Source of the DNA: CBDBON01 sp965208395 | Lineage (GTDB): Bacteria > Chloroflexota > Dehalococcoidia > Lucifugimonadales > CBDBON01 | Direction: 5' to 3' | DNA length: 64,000 nt | Assembly (NCBI GenBank): GCA_965208395.1 | Contig: CBDBON010000003.1 | Span: 372,001-436,000 of the forward strand | Shown: one piece after another, positions 32,418-40,615 of the stretch | Layout: each line of letters begins with the position of its first letter | Numbering within the stretch: position 1 is the stretch's first letter | Notes under the pieces: model-generated | What the model saw: the letters and a program-made list of their open reading frames with translations, nothing else | What the model was told of the DNA's origin: nothing | Database searches by the model: none | Made by a program: the position numbers and the translations under genes

Positions 32418-33860
32418 ATGCCAAAGACCCGCACCGAGCAGATCGCCTTCGGAGACGAGACCTTGACGGTCCAAGTTCCCGAACGGACGAGGACCATCAC
32501 GGCAAAAAGACCGCTGCCCGCCGTAGCCGACATAGGGCAGGCAGTCAGAGAGGCGATAGCAGATCCGATAGCGCACCAGCCGCTCTCCAAGCTGATCGGA
32601 CCCAAGGCCAGAGTGACGATCGCCTTCGACGACGCCTCGGGCTCCTATTTCAGGACCCGGCGGACCGACTTCCGCCAGACCGCCATCGAGATCATCGTCG
32701 AGGAGCTGCGCCGCGCCGGCGTCGACCTCGGGGACATCACCCTCCTCTGCGCGCAGGGGCTGCATCGCAAGCTCAGCCGCACCGAGATGGAGACCTTCCT
32801 GGGACGCCGGCTCGTCCTCCAGTTCGGATACAACCAGCTCTACTGCCACGACGCTGAAGATCCCGATCAGCTCATACACCTCGGACACACGCGGCGAGGC
32901 TTCGACGTCGAAGTCAACAGGGCCGTCGTCGACTCGGATCTCTTCATCTACCTCAACACCATGTGGGCTCCATTCAACGGAGGATGGAAGTCGACCGCCG
33001 TCGGCCTCGGCACGTTCCGCAGCATCCGGCACCACCACCGTGCCTGGCCCGCGGCGACCGGCCACTCCGTGGACGACCCCAAGAGCTCGGCATTCAAGAA
33101 GCTGGTCTGGGAGCAGGGCGCCGTCATCCAGGAGGCGTTGGAGGCCAGGGGGCGACGGCTATTCACCATAGAGACCGTATACGACAACGGCGAGCCGGAG
33201 AAGGACCTCATCGCCGTCAACGCGGGACATCCGACGGAGGTCCATCCACGCACTCTGGAAGCGATCGAAGAGCAGCTCGTCGTCGATGTCGAAGGCCAGT
33301 CCGACATCCTGATAGCCGGAGTTGCGAACGGGGCCGAGTGCTACTCCAAGTTCTCCGTAATCAACCCGATCCTGGTCGCCAACCAGGCGATGGCGAACAC
33401 CGTCATGCAGTTCCAGCAGATGCCCGTAGTTAGAGAGGGCGGAATCGCCATCATTGCCCACCCGCTCTATGGCCGCTTCGACCGGCGGAGGTTCGCGCCC
33501 TACGTCGAGTTCTTCGACGAGCTGCTGGCGCAGGAGACCGACCCCTACTGGCTCTGGGAGAACTACGTGGAGGACTTCGCCCACCGTCCGGAGTACGTCT
33601 ACGGCTACCGGTACGCGCACGCCTACCACGGCTCTCACCCCTTCTTCATGTGGAACAGCACCGGAGTGCCCAGGCGTCACCTGAGCAAGATATACTTCGC
33701 CGGGGTGAGGGAACGGTCCGTGGCGCGGCGGTGCAACTTCGAGGCCTTCCCGACGGTCGAGGACGCCATCGAGGCTGCCGAGGCGGAGCTCGGGAGCGAC
33801 GCCTCGATCACGCTGATGCAGCGCCCGCCTCAGTTCATCCCGAGAGTCTCCCCCGGCTAG
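32418..33860 (+). CDS. lactate racemase (LarA/DUF2088)-like protein
   Basis: LarA family members use a nickel-pincer nucleotide to racemise 2-hydroxyacids. The 480-residue product keeps the family pattern: the catalytic His in AQGLHRKLSRTE (residue 116), a pincer-binding Lys in NGGWKSTAVGLG (191) and a nickel-ligand His in RSIRHHHRAW (205-207). The spacing of Lys and His (16) matches lactobacillar LarA. The other catalytic His (H174 in LarA) falls on Thr181 by this alignment. No larB, larC or larE genes are in the window. ATG 32418 follows AGGAGACC; the ATG at 32403 is an alternative. Confidence 0.75.
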   Translation: MPKTRTEQIAFGDETLTVQVPERTRTITAKRPLPAVADIGQAVREAIADPIAHQPLSKLIGPKARVTIAFDDASGSYFRTRRTDFRQTAIEIIVEELRRAGVDLGDITLLCAQGLHRKLSRTEMETFLGRRLVLQFGYNQLYCHDAEDPDQLIHLGHTRRGFDVEVNRAVVDSDLFIYLNTMWAPFNGGWKSTAVGLGTFRSIRHHHRAWPAATGHSVDDPKSSAFKKLVWEQGAVIQEALEARGRRLFTIETVYDNGEPEKDLIAVNAGHPTEVHPRTLEAIEEQLVVDVEGQSDILIAGVANGAECYSKFSVINPILVANQAMANTVMQFQQMPVVREGGIAIIAHPLYGRFDRRRFAPYVEFFDELLAQETDPYWLWENYVEDFAHRPEYVYGYRYAHAYHGSHPFFMWNSTGVPRRHLSKIYFAGVRERSVARRCNFEAFPTVEDAIEAAEAELGSDASITLMQRPPQFIPRVSPG

Positions 33861-33873
33861 CGGACGTTTCTCC

Positions 33874-34638
33874 CTATCCCGTAGACCCGGCCGAGGCCTC
33901 CAGCGTCTCGATCTCCCTCTCCACCTGGCCCAGCTTGACGAACTCCTGCTGCGCCAGGTGGAAGCAACGCTGAAGGCACAGGTCGGCGATCCGGCCGGCG
34001 AGAGCGCCGCCCGACTTAGTGAACGCGACGAGGCGGGGAATCTCGAACTCCGCCGGCAGGTGCCTGGCAAGCACCTCGATATCCGCCTCGGCCTCCCTGG
34101 CGAGGCCGGCCTCTCCTCCCTCCGCCGCAAAGCGGAGGCGACCCACCAGCTTCGTAAGCTCGCTCAGCTTGTCGGTCTCGCTCATCAGCTCGTACAGCAC
34201 CTCGCTCACACCAAGCGCCGCGTCCTCCGTCTCCTCCTCGACGAGCGTCTCATAACCCTCCGACGTCGCAGAGTAGCACTCGGCATACTGCTGCACCGAC
34301 TCGTTGACGAGCATCATCGCCGAAGGCACGTCCGTGGGATCGATGCGCCCGCCGAACAGGACATCGTCGCCCCTGCTGTCAGCCAGGCGGGTCAGATACT
34401 CCCTGCCGTCCACCCTCTCCGGGGCAGGGGGAAAGGCGAACGCGGACAGGTCCTGCGCGCCCAGATCCCCCACCTGGTTCATCAGGAACGGCGGAACGTA
34501 CTTGGAGACGTCGACGGAGATCGGCAGGATGACCAGATAGGTCGCCCAGACCTCCTTCGGATCGGAGGCGCTCTCGAAATAGAGCACCGCGTGCCCTTTC
34601 GGACCCTCTCGATCGCCCTTCTCGAACTCGATAGCCAT
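33874..34638 (-). CDS. uncharacterised 254-residue protein
   Basis: I do not recognise the family. The product starts MAIEFEKGDREGPKGHAVLY with beta-strand character for about 100 residues (VLYFESASDPKEVWATYLVI, LPISVDVSKYVPPFL), followed by helical segments (FAAEGGEAGLAREAEADIEVL; LAQQEFVKLGQVEREIETLE). No signal peptide or membrane segment is visible. ATG 34638 follows GGAGGAG, a good ribosome binding site. It converges with the LarA-like gene with a 13-base gap. Probably a lineage-conserved protein. Confidence 0.6.
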   Translation of the reverse strand: MAIEFEKGDREGPKGHAVLYFESASDPKEVWATYLVILPISVDVSKYVPPFLMNQVGDLGAQDLSAFAFPPAPERVDGREYLTRLADSRGDDVLFGGRIDPTDVPSAMMLVNESVQQYAECYSATSEGYETLVEEETEDAALGVSEVLYELMSETDKLSELTKLVGRLRFAAEGGEAGLAREAEADIEVLARHLPAEFEIPRLVAFTKSGGALAGRIADLCLQRCFHLAQQEFVKLGQVEREIETLEASAGSTG

Positions 34639-34694
34639 CGCTCCTCCATCCATCCCACGATCCGGAACAAGGCGCCGCAACGCGCGCCGGTACA

Positions 34695-34700
34695 ATTATA
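34695..34700 (-). promoter_or_regulatory. -10 element for the uncharacterised minus-strand gene
   Basis: A perfect TATAAT on the minus strand (34700 to 34695) lies about 57 bases upstream of the start codon at 34638. The -35 region is poor. Confidence 0.35.
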
Positions 34701-34724
34701 CGTCAGGTTCCATGTGGATTGCCC

Positions 34725-34733
34725 TGTTAGAAT
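34725..34733 (+). promoter_or_regulatory. extended -10 promoter of the dihydroorotate dehydrogenase gene
   Basis: TG (34725-34726), one base, then TAGAAT (34728-34733) form an extended -10 element. This places the transcript start near 34740, inside the longest open frame, and so argues that the real start codon is TTG 34772 instead of the upstream ATG at 34712. Confidence 0.4.
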
Positions 34734-34771
34734 GGCCACCGACACCAGTTTCATTAAGGATAGACAGTCTG

Positions 34772-35854
34772 TTGCCGCTGAGTCCCCGAGCCTACCGCCT
34801 CCTGCTCAGACCGCTCCTGTTCAGGCTTCCGCCCGAGACCGCCCAGTCGCTCGCCGATCTGGCGCTGCAGCAGCGCTGGCTGTGGCGAATGGCCGCCCCG
34901 CCGACTGACCCCAGGCTGAAGACCACGCTGGCCGGGCTTGATCTCCCCAACCCCATCGGCCTAGCTGCTGGATACGACAAGGACTGCCGACTCCTGTCGC
35001 CGCTGGCGGACCTCGGCTTCGGCTACGTCACCGGCGGGACGATCACCGCGAACCCGCGAGCAGGCAATCCACGGCCCCGCGTCCTCAGGGACGTGAGGAG
35101 AGAGGCGCTGATCAACTCCCTGGGCTTTCCTGGCAAGGGACTCGACCACGTCTGCCGAAGGCTCGAAGAGAGCCGAGGCTCGACGATGGCCCCAACCGTC
35201 GTCAGCGTCTCGGGAACGACGGTCGAGGATATCCTGCTGTGTCACCGGCGCGTAGAGCCGCTCGCCGACGCCGTCGAGATCAACATCAGCTCGCCCAACA
35301 CTGCGGGGCTAAGGGTCTTCCAGGAGGCAGACGCACTCGCGGAGCTCCTTGGGCGGGTGAACGAGCACCGCGAAAAGCCTCTCTTCGTCAAGATGCCCCC
35401 GTATGGACGACCCTTGCATAGCCATAAATCCGTCGTCGACCGGGTTCCTGAGACCGGACACGATGCCAGCTCGCCACCGCCGGAGATAGAAAAAATCGTG
35501 CGGACGTGCGTGTCGGCGGGGGTCGACGCTCTCACCGTCGCAAACACCCATCCCGTCGAAGACGCGCGCCTGGCGGTAGGATCCGGCGGACTGAGCGGCA
35601 AGCCTGTTTTCCAGGAGACGCTCAGGATGGTCAGGGAGCTCAGGGGAGAGGCCGGGCATGACATTGCCATCAACGCCTGCGGCGGCATATTCACCGGTGC
35701 CGACGCCTGGGAGGCCCTCCGCGCCGGCGCAACGACAGTCCAGCTCCTGACCGGGCTGATATATCAGGGCCCCGGTGCCGTCAGAAGCATCCTGCGAGAG
35801 CTCCTGACCCAGATGGATGCTCCTCCTCTTCCTCCGCGGACGGGGGAAGATTGA
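34772..35854 (+). CDS. pyrD: class 2 (quinone-linked) dihydroorotate dehydrogenase
   Basis: PyrD oxidises dihydroorotate to orotate with FMN, feeding electrons to quinones. The 360-residue product begins with an amphipathic helix (PRAYRLLLRPLLFRLPPETA) that docks to the membrane, has LPNPIGLAAGYDKD, the catalytic-serine motif INISSPNTAGLR, LFVKMPP, LTVANTHP (replacing the usual ATNTT) and the phosphate site GGIFTGADAW. The start is uncertain (TTG 34772, or a longer version). The C-terminal residues PPRTGED and the stop codon are supplied by a copy of the palindromic repeat. Confidence 0.88.
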   Translation: MPLSPRAYRLLLRPLLFRLPPETAQSLADLALQQRWLWRMAAPPTDPRLKTTLAGLDLPNPIGLAAGYDKDCRLLSPLADLGFGYVTGGTITANPRAGNPRPRVLRDVRREALINSLGFPGKGLDHVCRRLEESRGSTMAPTVVSVSGTTVEDILLCHRRVEPLADAVEINISSPNTAGLRVFQEADALAELLGRVNEHREKPLFVKMPPYGRPLHSHKSVVDRVPETGHDASSPPPEIEKIVRTCVSAGVDALTVANTHPVEDARLAVGSGGLSGKPVFQETLRMVRELRGEAGHDIAINACGGIFTGADAWEALRAGATTVQLLTGLIYQGPGAVRSILRELLTQMDAPPLPPRTGED

Positions 35855-35859
35855 GATAG
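35828..35859 (+). repeat. palindromic repeat family, copy A
   Basis: CTTCCTCCGCGGACGGGGGAAG followed by ATTGAGATAG (first block 35828-35849) resembles the other six copies in this window. It overlaps the last codons and stop of the dihydroorotate dehydrogenase gene; the TGA (35852-35854) lies inside the repeat. Confidence 0.75.
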
Positions 35860-35962
35860 TTTCCCTCTGGAGTCTGGCCTGCGATCACCTGGACTTGCCA
35901 CCTTCCCTGCTCCAATGTAGAGTCGTACCCTGCCGCGCGAAGCTCGCAACAGGAGGCGGTCG

Positions 35963-36316
35963 ATGGCACGCTACATACTGTTGATGACCCTGACGCCCGA
36001 GGGCCGTGAGAGGATGGTCGGCGACCCGGAACGCGTCCTACGGGCCGAGAGCGAGGTCAGGACGCCGGGCACCCAGATGCTCGGCCTCTACGCGGTGCTC
36101 GGCAACTACGACTTCGTCGCCATCGTTGAGTCGGCCGATAACGCCGGAATCGCCCGGTTCTCGCTCGGCATGGGCGTCGCCGCCGGGGTCCACATCACCA
36201 CTCTGCCCGCAATCCCCATCGCCCGGTTCGAGACCACGGACCGCAGCGACGAGCTAGACTTCGAGGCGTTCCTCAGCTCCCCGTCAGAGGGCGAAACGAT
36301 CGAGACAACAGACTAG
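35963..36316 (+). CDS. GYD domain protein
   Basis: The 117-residue protein has the GYD-domain pattern: a beta strand start RYILLMTLTPEGRERM, the GLYAVLGNYDFVAIVE segment that names the family (GxYD-like), and a C-terminal acidic tail. GYD domains are ligand-binding or dimerisation folds related to the dimeric alpha-beta barrel superfamily; the function of this family is unknown. It lies alone between the dihydroorotate dehydrogenase gene and the NHL gene. The 108 bases upstream hold only repeat copy A. Confidence 0.8.
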   Translation: MARYILLMTLTPEGRERMVGDPERVLRAESEVRTPGTQMLGLYAVLGNYDFVAIVESADNAGIARFSLGMGVAAGVHITTLPAIPIARFETTDRSDELDFEAFLSSPSEGETIETTD

Positions 36317-36390
36317 AGCGGCGCGGCACAGGACAATGTGCCATCTCTGAAGTGCGTCCAGGTCGACGGGGACAGCTATCGACACTCACT

Positions 36391-36419
36391 CGTCATTCCG
36401 GTGTAGGCCGGAACCCAGT
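36391..36419 (+). repeat. second repeat family (CGTCATTCCGG type), copy 1
   Basis: The 29-base sequence starting CGTCATTCCGG contains the inverted pair TTCCGG and CCGGAA separated by 7 bases and ends CCCAGT. A close relative lies at 56105-56133. It is in the 132-base region between the GYD and NHL genes. Confidence 0.6.
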
Positions 36420-36448
36420 TCCCCACGTCCGGGTTTCTGTCAGAGCCC

Positions 36449-37483
36449 CTACCCACCTCCAACCCTCACCAGCTTCTGCATCGAACGCAGCTCCCGGGGC
36501 GGCTCCATCTTGCTGCCGTAGTCGCTCCAGGATACCTCTGCGACGTAGATGTCGCCGCGCGAGTCGACGGCGATGCCGTGGGGCGAGTAGAACCTGCCGC
36601 TCTGACCGCCGTAGCTCTCCCGTCCGACCCTCGCCAGCACGCTCCCCTTCGTGTCCATGATCGTCACCCGCGGGCCCAGATCGGTCCCTATGTCGTTCGT
36701 GGCGATCCCTCCGAAGTACTCGCCGATGTAGACGAGGTCCCGGCCCGAGCGTCCGTCTATATAGATCGCCGCGGCGCGGGACAGGTTGACCCACTGCGTC
36801 TCGAACCTGCCCTCCGGACTGAATATCTGAATCCTGTGGTTCTCGCGGTCCGCGACGTAGACCCACCCCTCGCTGTCCGTGGTGATGTTGTGGACGATGT
36901 TGAACTCGCCCTCGCCAGTGCCGGACTCCCCCCATGAGAACAGGAGGCTCCCGTCCGGCGCGTACTTGTGAACGCGAGCGTTCGAGTACCCGTCCGCGAC
37001 GTAGAACTCGCCGGTGCGTCCGTCGATGGCGACGTGCGCCGGCTTGCTGAACGGCCTGCCGCTCATCCGGGGAGCCGGCTCGTGGGCGACGCCGAGAGTC
37101 ATCAGCAGCCTTCCGTCGGCGGTGAACTTGCGTACGGTGCTGTCCCCGTTGTCCACGCAGAAGACGGTGTCGTCCGGGGCGATCGTGATCCCGTGCGGAT
37201 TGGCGAAGACGCCCTCGCCCCACGTGTCTACGATGTTGCCCTCGGTGTCGAAGACGATCATCGGACAGGTGCCGCGATTAAACACGTACACCCGGTCCCT
37301 GGAGTTCACGTCGACTGCGGTAGCCTCCTTGTAGACCCAGCCATCCGGCAGGTTGCCCCAGTTGACGCCGGACACTTCGAATCTGAAGTCGCCCTCGCCG
37401 ATCACCGCCGGCCCTGCGGCGCCCTCCTCGTGTCCTTCCAAGCGTGTCCCGTACTCCCAGTCCTCATCACCTCTGATACTCAT
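36449..37483 (-). CDS. NHL-repeat beta-propeller protein, paralogue 1
   Basis: This 344-residue protein consists of six NHL-type beta-propeller blades. Repeated patterns include NPHGITIAPDDTVFCVD, KPAHVAIDGRTGEFYVAD, DSEGWVYVADRENHRIQIF and PHGIAVDSRGDIYVAEVSW, with aspartates and histidines typical of the family. There is no signal peptide. NHL proteins act as lyases, peptidylglycine-like enzymes or scaffolds; the specific role is unknown. A paralogue of similar length and motifs lies at 39450-40406. The ATG at 37483 follows GGAGGA and overlaps the stop codon of the ribokinase gene by 17 bases. Confidence 0.85.
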   Translation of the reverse strand: MSIRGDEDWEYGTRLEGHEEGAAGPAVIGEGDFRFEVSGVNWGNLPDGWVYKEATAVDVNSRDRVYVFNRGTCPMIVFDTEGNIVDTWGEGVFANPHGITIAPDDTVFCVDNGDSTVRKFTADGRLLMTLGVAHEPAPRMSGRPFSKPAHVAIDGRTGEFYVADGYSNARVHKYAPDGSLLFSWGESGTGEGEFNIVHNITTDSEGWVYVADRENHRIQIFSPEGRFETQWVNLSRAAAIYIDGRSGRDLVYIGEYFGGIATNDIGTDLGPRVTIMDTKGSVLARVGRESYGGQSGRFYSPHGIAVDSRGDIYVAEVSWSDYGSKMEPPRELRSMQKLVRVGGG

Positions 37484-38420
37484 CGGCTCCTCCATCCACT
37501 AGCCGCTCTACCTCGTCCCTGTGGGGCATGGCCTCCTGGGCGCCGGCGCGGGTGACCGCCAGCGCGCCGGCCGCCGCGCCGAATCTGACCGAGTCCTCCA
37601 GTCCCCGTCCCTCGGCGAGACCCACAGCCAGCGCCGCGCAGAAGGCGTCTCCCGCCGCGATGGTGTCCACGGCGTCGACCTCGTAGGCGTCGACGTGGCC
37701 GCTGTCTGCGGCCGACGAGTACGACACTCCCCTCTCGCCAAGCTTCACCACCGCAGTCGAAGCTCCCTTCTCCCGAAGGGCCTGCGCCGCCTCTTGCGCC
37801 GTGCGCGGGTCGACCACGTCCACGCCCGTGAGCATAGCCGCCTCCACCTGGTTGGGGGTCACTATATCCGTCGCACGGTACACCTCGGGACCCAGCTCGC
37901 GGGCCGGAGCCGGGTCCCACACCACCGGGATTCCCTTGGACTTGGCGTACCGGGCGGCCGCCAGCGATACGTCGAGCGGGATCTCCAGCTGAATAAGCAG
38001 CGCGTCGGTGCCATCCAACGCCTCTTTGACCGCTTCCACCTGGTCGCCGTCGCACGCGAGGTTGGCCCCGTACGCGGCCACTATATAGTTCTGTCTCCGG
38101 GAGTCCAGCAGTATGATCGCTACCCCGGAGGGGTTGTCGGGGTCCTGTGCCACTCCCGTCGTGTCGACCCCGTTCGAGTCCAGCGAGCGCAGCTGCTCGG
38201 CGCCGAAGGAGTCCATCCCGACGCGGCCGACCAGCCTGACGTCGGCTCCGAGCCTCGCCGCGGCGACCGCCTGGTTCGCTCCCTTGCCGCCCGGAGCCGT
38301 GTAGAATCGCTCCCCCGGCAGCGTCTCTCCCGGACGGGGCAGCCTCGGCGTGACGCCGATCAGGTCCATGTTGATCCCGCCGAGGACGACGATCGTCGGT
38401 CTTTTCCTCCCACTATTCAC
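37467..38420 (-). CDS. rbsK: ribokinase-type PfkB sugar kinase
   Basis: Ribokinase phosphorylates ribose at C5 with ATP. The 317-residue product has IVVLGGINMDLIG, the sugar-binding GGKGANQAVAAARLGADV and the catalytic anion-hole VDTIAAGDAFCAALAVGLAE near residue 265. ATP-site residues VVKLGERGVSYS are present. The GTG at 38420 is preferred because the family N-terminus begins there; upstream codons form a low-complexity arginine/glycine frame. The exact sugar is inferred. It is upstream of the NHL gene and 20 bases downstream of the HAD gene, suggesting a sugar-related operon. Confidence 0.87.
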   Translation of the reverse strand: MNSGRKRPTIVVLGGINMDLIGVTPRLPRPGETLPGERFYTAPGGKGANQAVAAARLGADVRLVGRVGMDSFGAEQLRSLDSNGVDTTGVAQDPDNPSGVAIILLDSRRQNYIVAAYGANLACDGDQVEAVKEALDGTDALLIQLEIPLDVSLAAARYAKSKGIPVVWDPAPARELGPEVYRATDIVTPNQVEAAMLTGVDVVDPRTAQEAAQALREKGASTAVVKLGERGVSYSSAADSGHVDAYEVDAVDTIAAGDAFCAALAVGLAEGRGLEDSVRFGAAAGALAVTRAGAQEAMPHRDEVERLVDGGADEYQR

Positions 38421-38440
38421 TCGCAACCGTCCACTATCCT

Positions 38441-39250
38441 CTACCCGATCAGTCCCTGGTCCAGGAGCTCCTCCAGCATTTGGGCCACGCCGTCGGCCTC
38501 CACGGGAGGCGCCGTCCTGTCGGCCACACTGATCACCTCGGGGACTGCCCCGTCCACGGCCACGCCCAGCCCGGCCCACTCGATCATCTGGACGTCGTTG
38601 TATCCGTTGCCGAAGGCGACCGTGTCCCGCGGGTCTACTCCGAGGTAGCCGCACAACCAGTCGAGCGCCTTGTCCTTGCCACCCTCAGGGTTCAGTATCT
38701 CGCAGAAGTACGGGAGCGACCTCGTCACGTACAGCGCAGAGTCGAATCGGGACTGCAGGTGTGCCTCGAGACGCTCGATCTCATCATCCTCCCCGACCAC
38801 GACGAGTCTCGTCAGACCCTTGGCCGCCACGCCGGACAGGTCGCCGACCGGGTCGACCACCACGTTGTTCCTCTCGCCGTAGGACTCCAGGCGGGGAGTC
38901 ATCTCCCGGATGTAGACCTTGTCGGAGTAGTAGGCCATCACGTCCATCCCCCACGGAGCGACCGCGTCCAAGGCCTCCCTCGCCATAGCCGCTGTGAGCG
39001 GCTTGTGCCAAAGCACCGCGCCCGTGGAGGGGTCGGCGACGTGGGCGCCCTGGAACGAGGCTATGGGCGACCGCAAATCCAGGCCACGGGTCGACTCGAC
39101 CGCGCCCCTGAATATCCTGCCCGTGGCCAGGGTCACGTACGCCCCCGCCTCCTCCACCCTCGCCAGCACCTCTTTCGTCCTGTCCGACAGTGGATGAGAA
39201 GGGGTCCTGATCGTTCCGTCGATGTCGAGAGCCACGAGCCGATAGCCCAT
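38441..39250 (-). CDS. Cof-type HAD-superfamily sugar phosphatase
   Basis: The 269-residue hydrolase has the HAD motif I DIDGTI (LVALDIDGTIRTP), the Cof-type signature ATGRIF and the late metal motif FGNGYNDVQMIEWAG, as in class IIB phosphatases that act on sugar phosphates. A catalytic Lys is in the segment GGKDKALDWL. The substrate is unknown. It begins a minus-strand run of HAD, ribokinase and NHL genes. The upstream side is close to a short predicted membrane peptide on the plus strand. Confidence 0.87.
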   Translation of the reverse strand: MGYRLVALDIDGTIRTPSHPLSDRTKEVLARVEEAGAYVTLATGRIFRGAVESTRGLDLRSPIASFQGAHVADPSTGAVLWHKPLTAAMAREALDAVAPWGMDVMAYYSDKVYIREMTPRLESYGERNNVVVDPVGDLSGVAAKGLTRLVVVGEDDEIERLEAHLQSRFDSALYVTRSLPYFCEILNPEGGKDKALDWLCGYLGVDPRDTVAFGNGYNDVQMIEWAGLGVAVDGAVPEVISVADRTAPPVEADGVAQMLEELLDQGLIG

Positions 39251-39276
39251 CGCTACGCGCTCTCAAAGCCGGACAC

Positions 39277-39285
39277 TGGTAGAAT
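39277..39285 (+). promoter_or_regulatory. extended -10 promoter of a small membrane peptide
   Basis: TG (39277-39278), one base, then TAGAAT (39280-39285) repeats the element seen at 34725 and 40551. It would start transcription near 39292, 34 bases before the predicted ATG at 39326. Confidence 0.35.
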
Positions 39286-39325
39286 GCGGTGGAAACCCTC
39301 GAAAGAGGAGTGGGACATCACTGGC

Positions 39326-39412
39326 ATGAAGCTGACGCCTCGCAAGGTGCTGTGGATGGTGCTCATCCCCATCGTCCTGTACCTGCTGATCGTCGCCCTG
39401 ACCAACGGCTGA
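39326..39412 (+). CDS. small single-helix membrane peptide
   Basis: ATG 39326 opens a 28-codon frame encoding MKLTPRKVLWMVLIPIVLYL and LIVALTNG: a basic start and one strong membrane helix. It is too short for automatic finders. Support is modest: an extended -10 promoter sits just upstream, but the ribosome binding site is distant. A 42-residue version from 39284 would overlap the promoter. It resembles the orphan membrane peptides often found between divergent genes. Confidence 0.4.
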   Translation: MKLTPRKVLWMVLIPIVLYLLIVALTNG

Positions 39413-39449
39413 TCACGCAGAAGCCGGATGGCCGGCGGCAGAGACTGCT

Positions 39450-40406
39450 TTATCCCGTCCTGCGAAGCTTCTTCAGGCTCTTTAGCTCCCGCGGCGGGTC
39501 CATGTGGCTGCCGCGTATCGTGAAAGCGACCTCTCCCACATAGATGTCCCCGTGAGAGTCGACGGCGATTCCGTGCGGGGCGATGAACTTCCCGGGCGCC
39601 TCGCCCTCCTCCGGGTCGCCGATCCGCTCCAGCAGCTCCCCGTCCGGGCTCAGGATGCTCACCCTGTGCCCAAGGCCCGGGGCGTCGTCCACGCCGGGGA
39701 TGCCGTTCAGCTCCCCGATGTATATGTTGCCGTCCGGCCCGATCACCATCCCGTCCGGTCGGTGTATGTTGTTCCACATCGTGAGGAAGCCGCCCTGCGC
39801 GTCGAATACCTGGACACGGTGGCACTCGCGGTCCGCGACCAGCACCCTGTCATCCTTGTCCACCGCAATGTTGTGCGGCCTTATAAACTGGCCCGCGTCG
39901 ATCCCCGGCTCGCCCCACGACAGGAGCAGCCTGCCGTCCGGCGTGTACTTGTGAATGCGTGAGTTCCCGTAACCGTCGCTAACGTAGATCTCACCTGTGT
40001 TAGGAGAGACTGCCGCGTGCGTAGGCCGGTTGAACGGCTCCCCCTTCCACTTCTCCGACGGCGCGTACCGCTCCCCAAGCGTCATCAGCAGCTCGCCGCC
40101 GGTCGTGAACTTGGTGATCGTATGAGTGCCGTCGTCCGCAGCGTACACCGACTCGTCAGGACCTATGAAGAGACCGTGGGTCCGCCCGCTGAAGACCCCC
40201 TGCCCGAACGAGGTCAGCCAGATCCCCTCCCGGTCGAACACCTGCACCGGATGGTCCGGATTTCGGGTAAGCACGTAGACCCGGTCCCGGGAGTCGACCG
40301 CGACGCCCGGACACTCCACCAGGCTGACACCGTCCGGGAGCTGCTCCCAGCCGTCCAGGGCCTCGTACGTGAACTCCCCGCTCCCGACGGTCATGCTCAT
40401 GGACAT
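39450..40406 (-). CDS. NHL-repeat beta-propeller protein, paralogue 2
   Basis: The 318-residue protein has six NHL blades. Landmarks are VECPGVAVDSRDRVYVL, THGLFIGPDESVYAADDG, RPTHAAVSPNTGEIYVSDG, GQFIRPHNIAVDKDDRVLVADRE (as two segments) and PHGIAVDSHGDIYVGEVA. The blade sequences match those of the protein at 36449-37483 (e.g. PHGIAVDS[RH]GDIYV and DPPRELKS- or EPPRELRSM-type endings), so they are paralogues. It is soluble with no signal peptide. Start could be either of several adjacent Met codons (MSMSM). Confidence 0.83.
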   Translation of the reverse strand: MSMSMTVGSGEFTYEALDGWEQLPDGVSLVECPGVAVDSRDRVYVLTRNPDHPVQVFDREGIWLTSFGQGVFSGRTHGLFIGPDESVYAADDGTHTITKFTTGGELLMTLGERYAPSEKWKGEPFNRPTHAAVSPNTGEIYVSDGYGNSRIHKYTPDGRLLLSWGEPGIDAGQFIRPHNIAVDKDDRVLVADRECHRVQVFDAQGGFLTMWNNIHRPDGMVIGPDGNIYIGELNGIPGVDDAPGLGHRVSILSPDGELLERIGDPEEGEAPGKFIAPHGIAVDSHGDIYVGEVAFTIRGSHMDPPRELKSLKKLRRTG

Positions 40407-40550
40407 CTCTCCCTAACATCGCTCAATCAACCTGGAATTCCAGGGGATGGAAAAGCCCGAGGGTCGCGCCGCATCCTATCCCCGCGCCGCGCGCCCTGTC
40501 AAACAGCCAGCGCGGCGGTCTCCGCCGACTCAAAACCCGCCTGCTCGCTG

Positions 40551-40559
40551 TGTTAGAAT
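40551..40559 (+). promoter_or_regulatory. extended -10 promoter of the molybdopterin-binding subunit gene
   Basis: TG (40551-40552), one base, then TAGAAT (40554-40559), 57 bases before the ATG at 40616. No good -35 box is present. Confidence 0.4.
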
Positions 40560-40615
40560 ACCGGCATCCGGGGCTGCGACTCGCGGCCTAATCATCCCCC
40601 AGGAAGAGTAAACAT

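Noticed and set aside
38480..39325. Long plus-strand frame over the HAD phosphatase gene
   Set aside because: It is antisense to the HAD gene; only its last 28 codons (39326-39412) look like a separate small membrane peptide.
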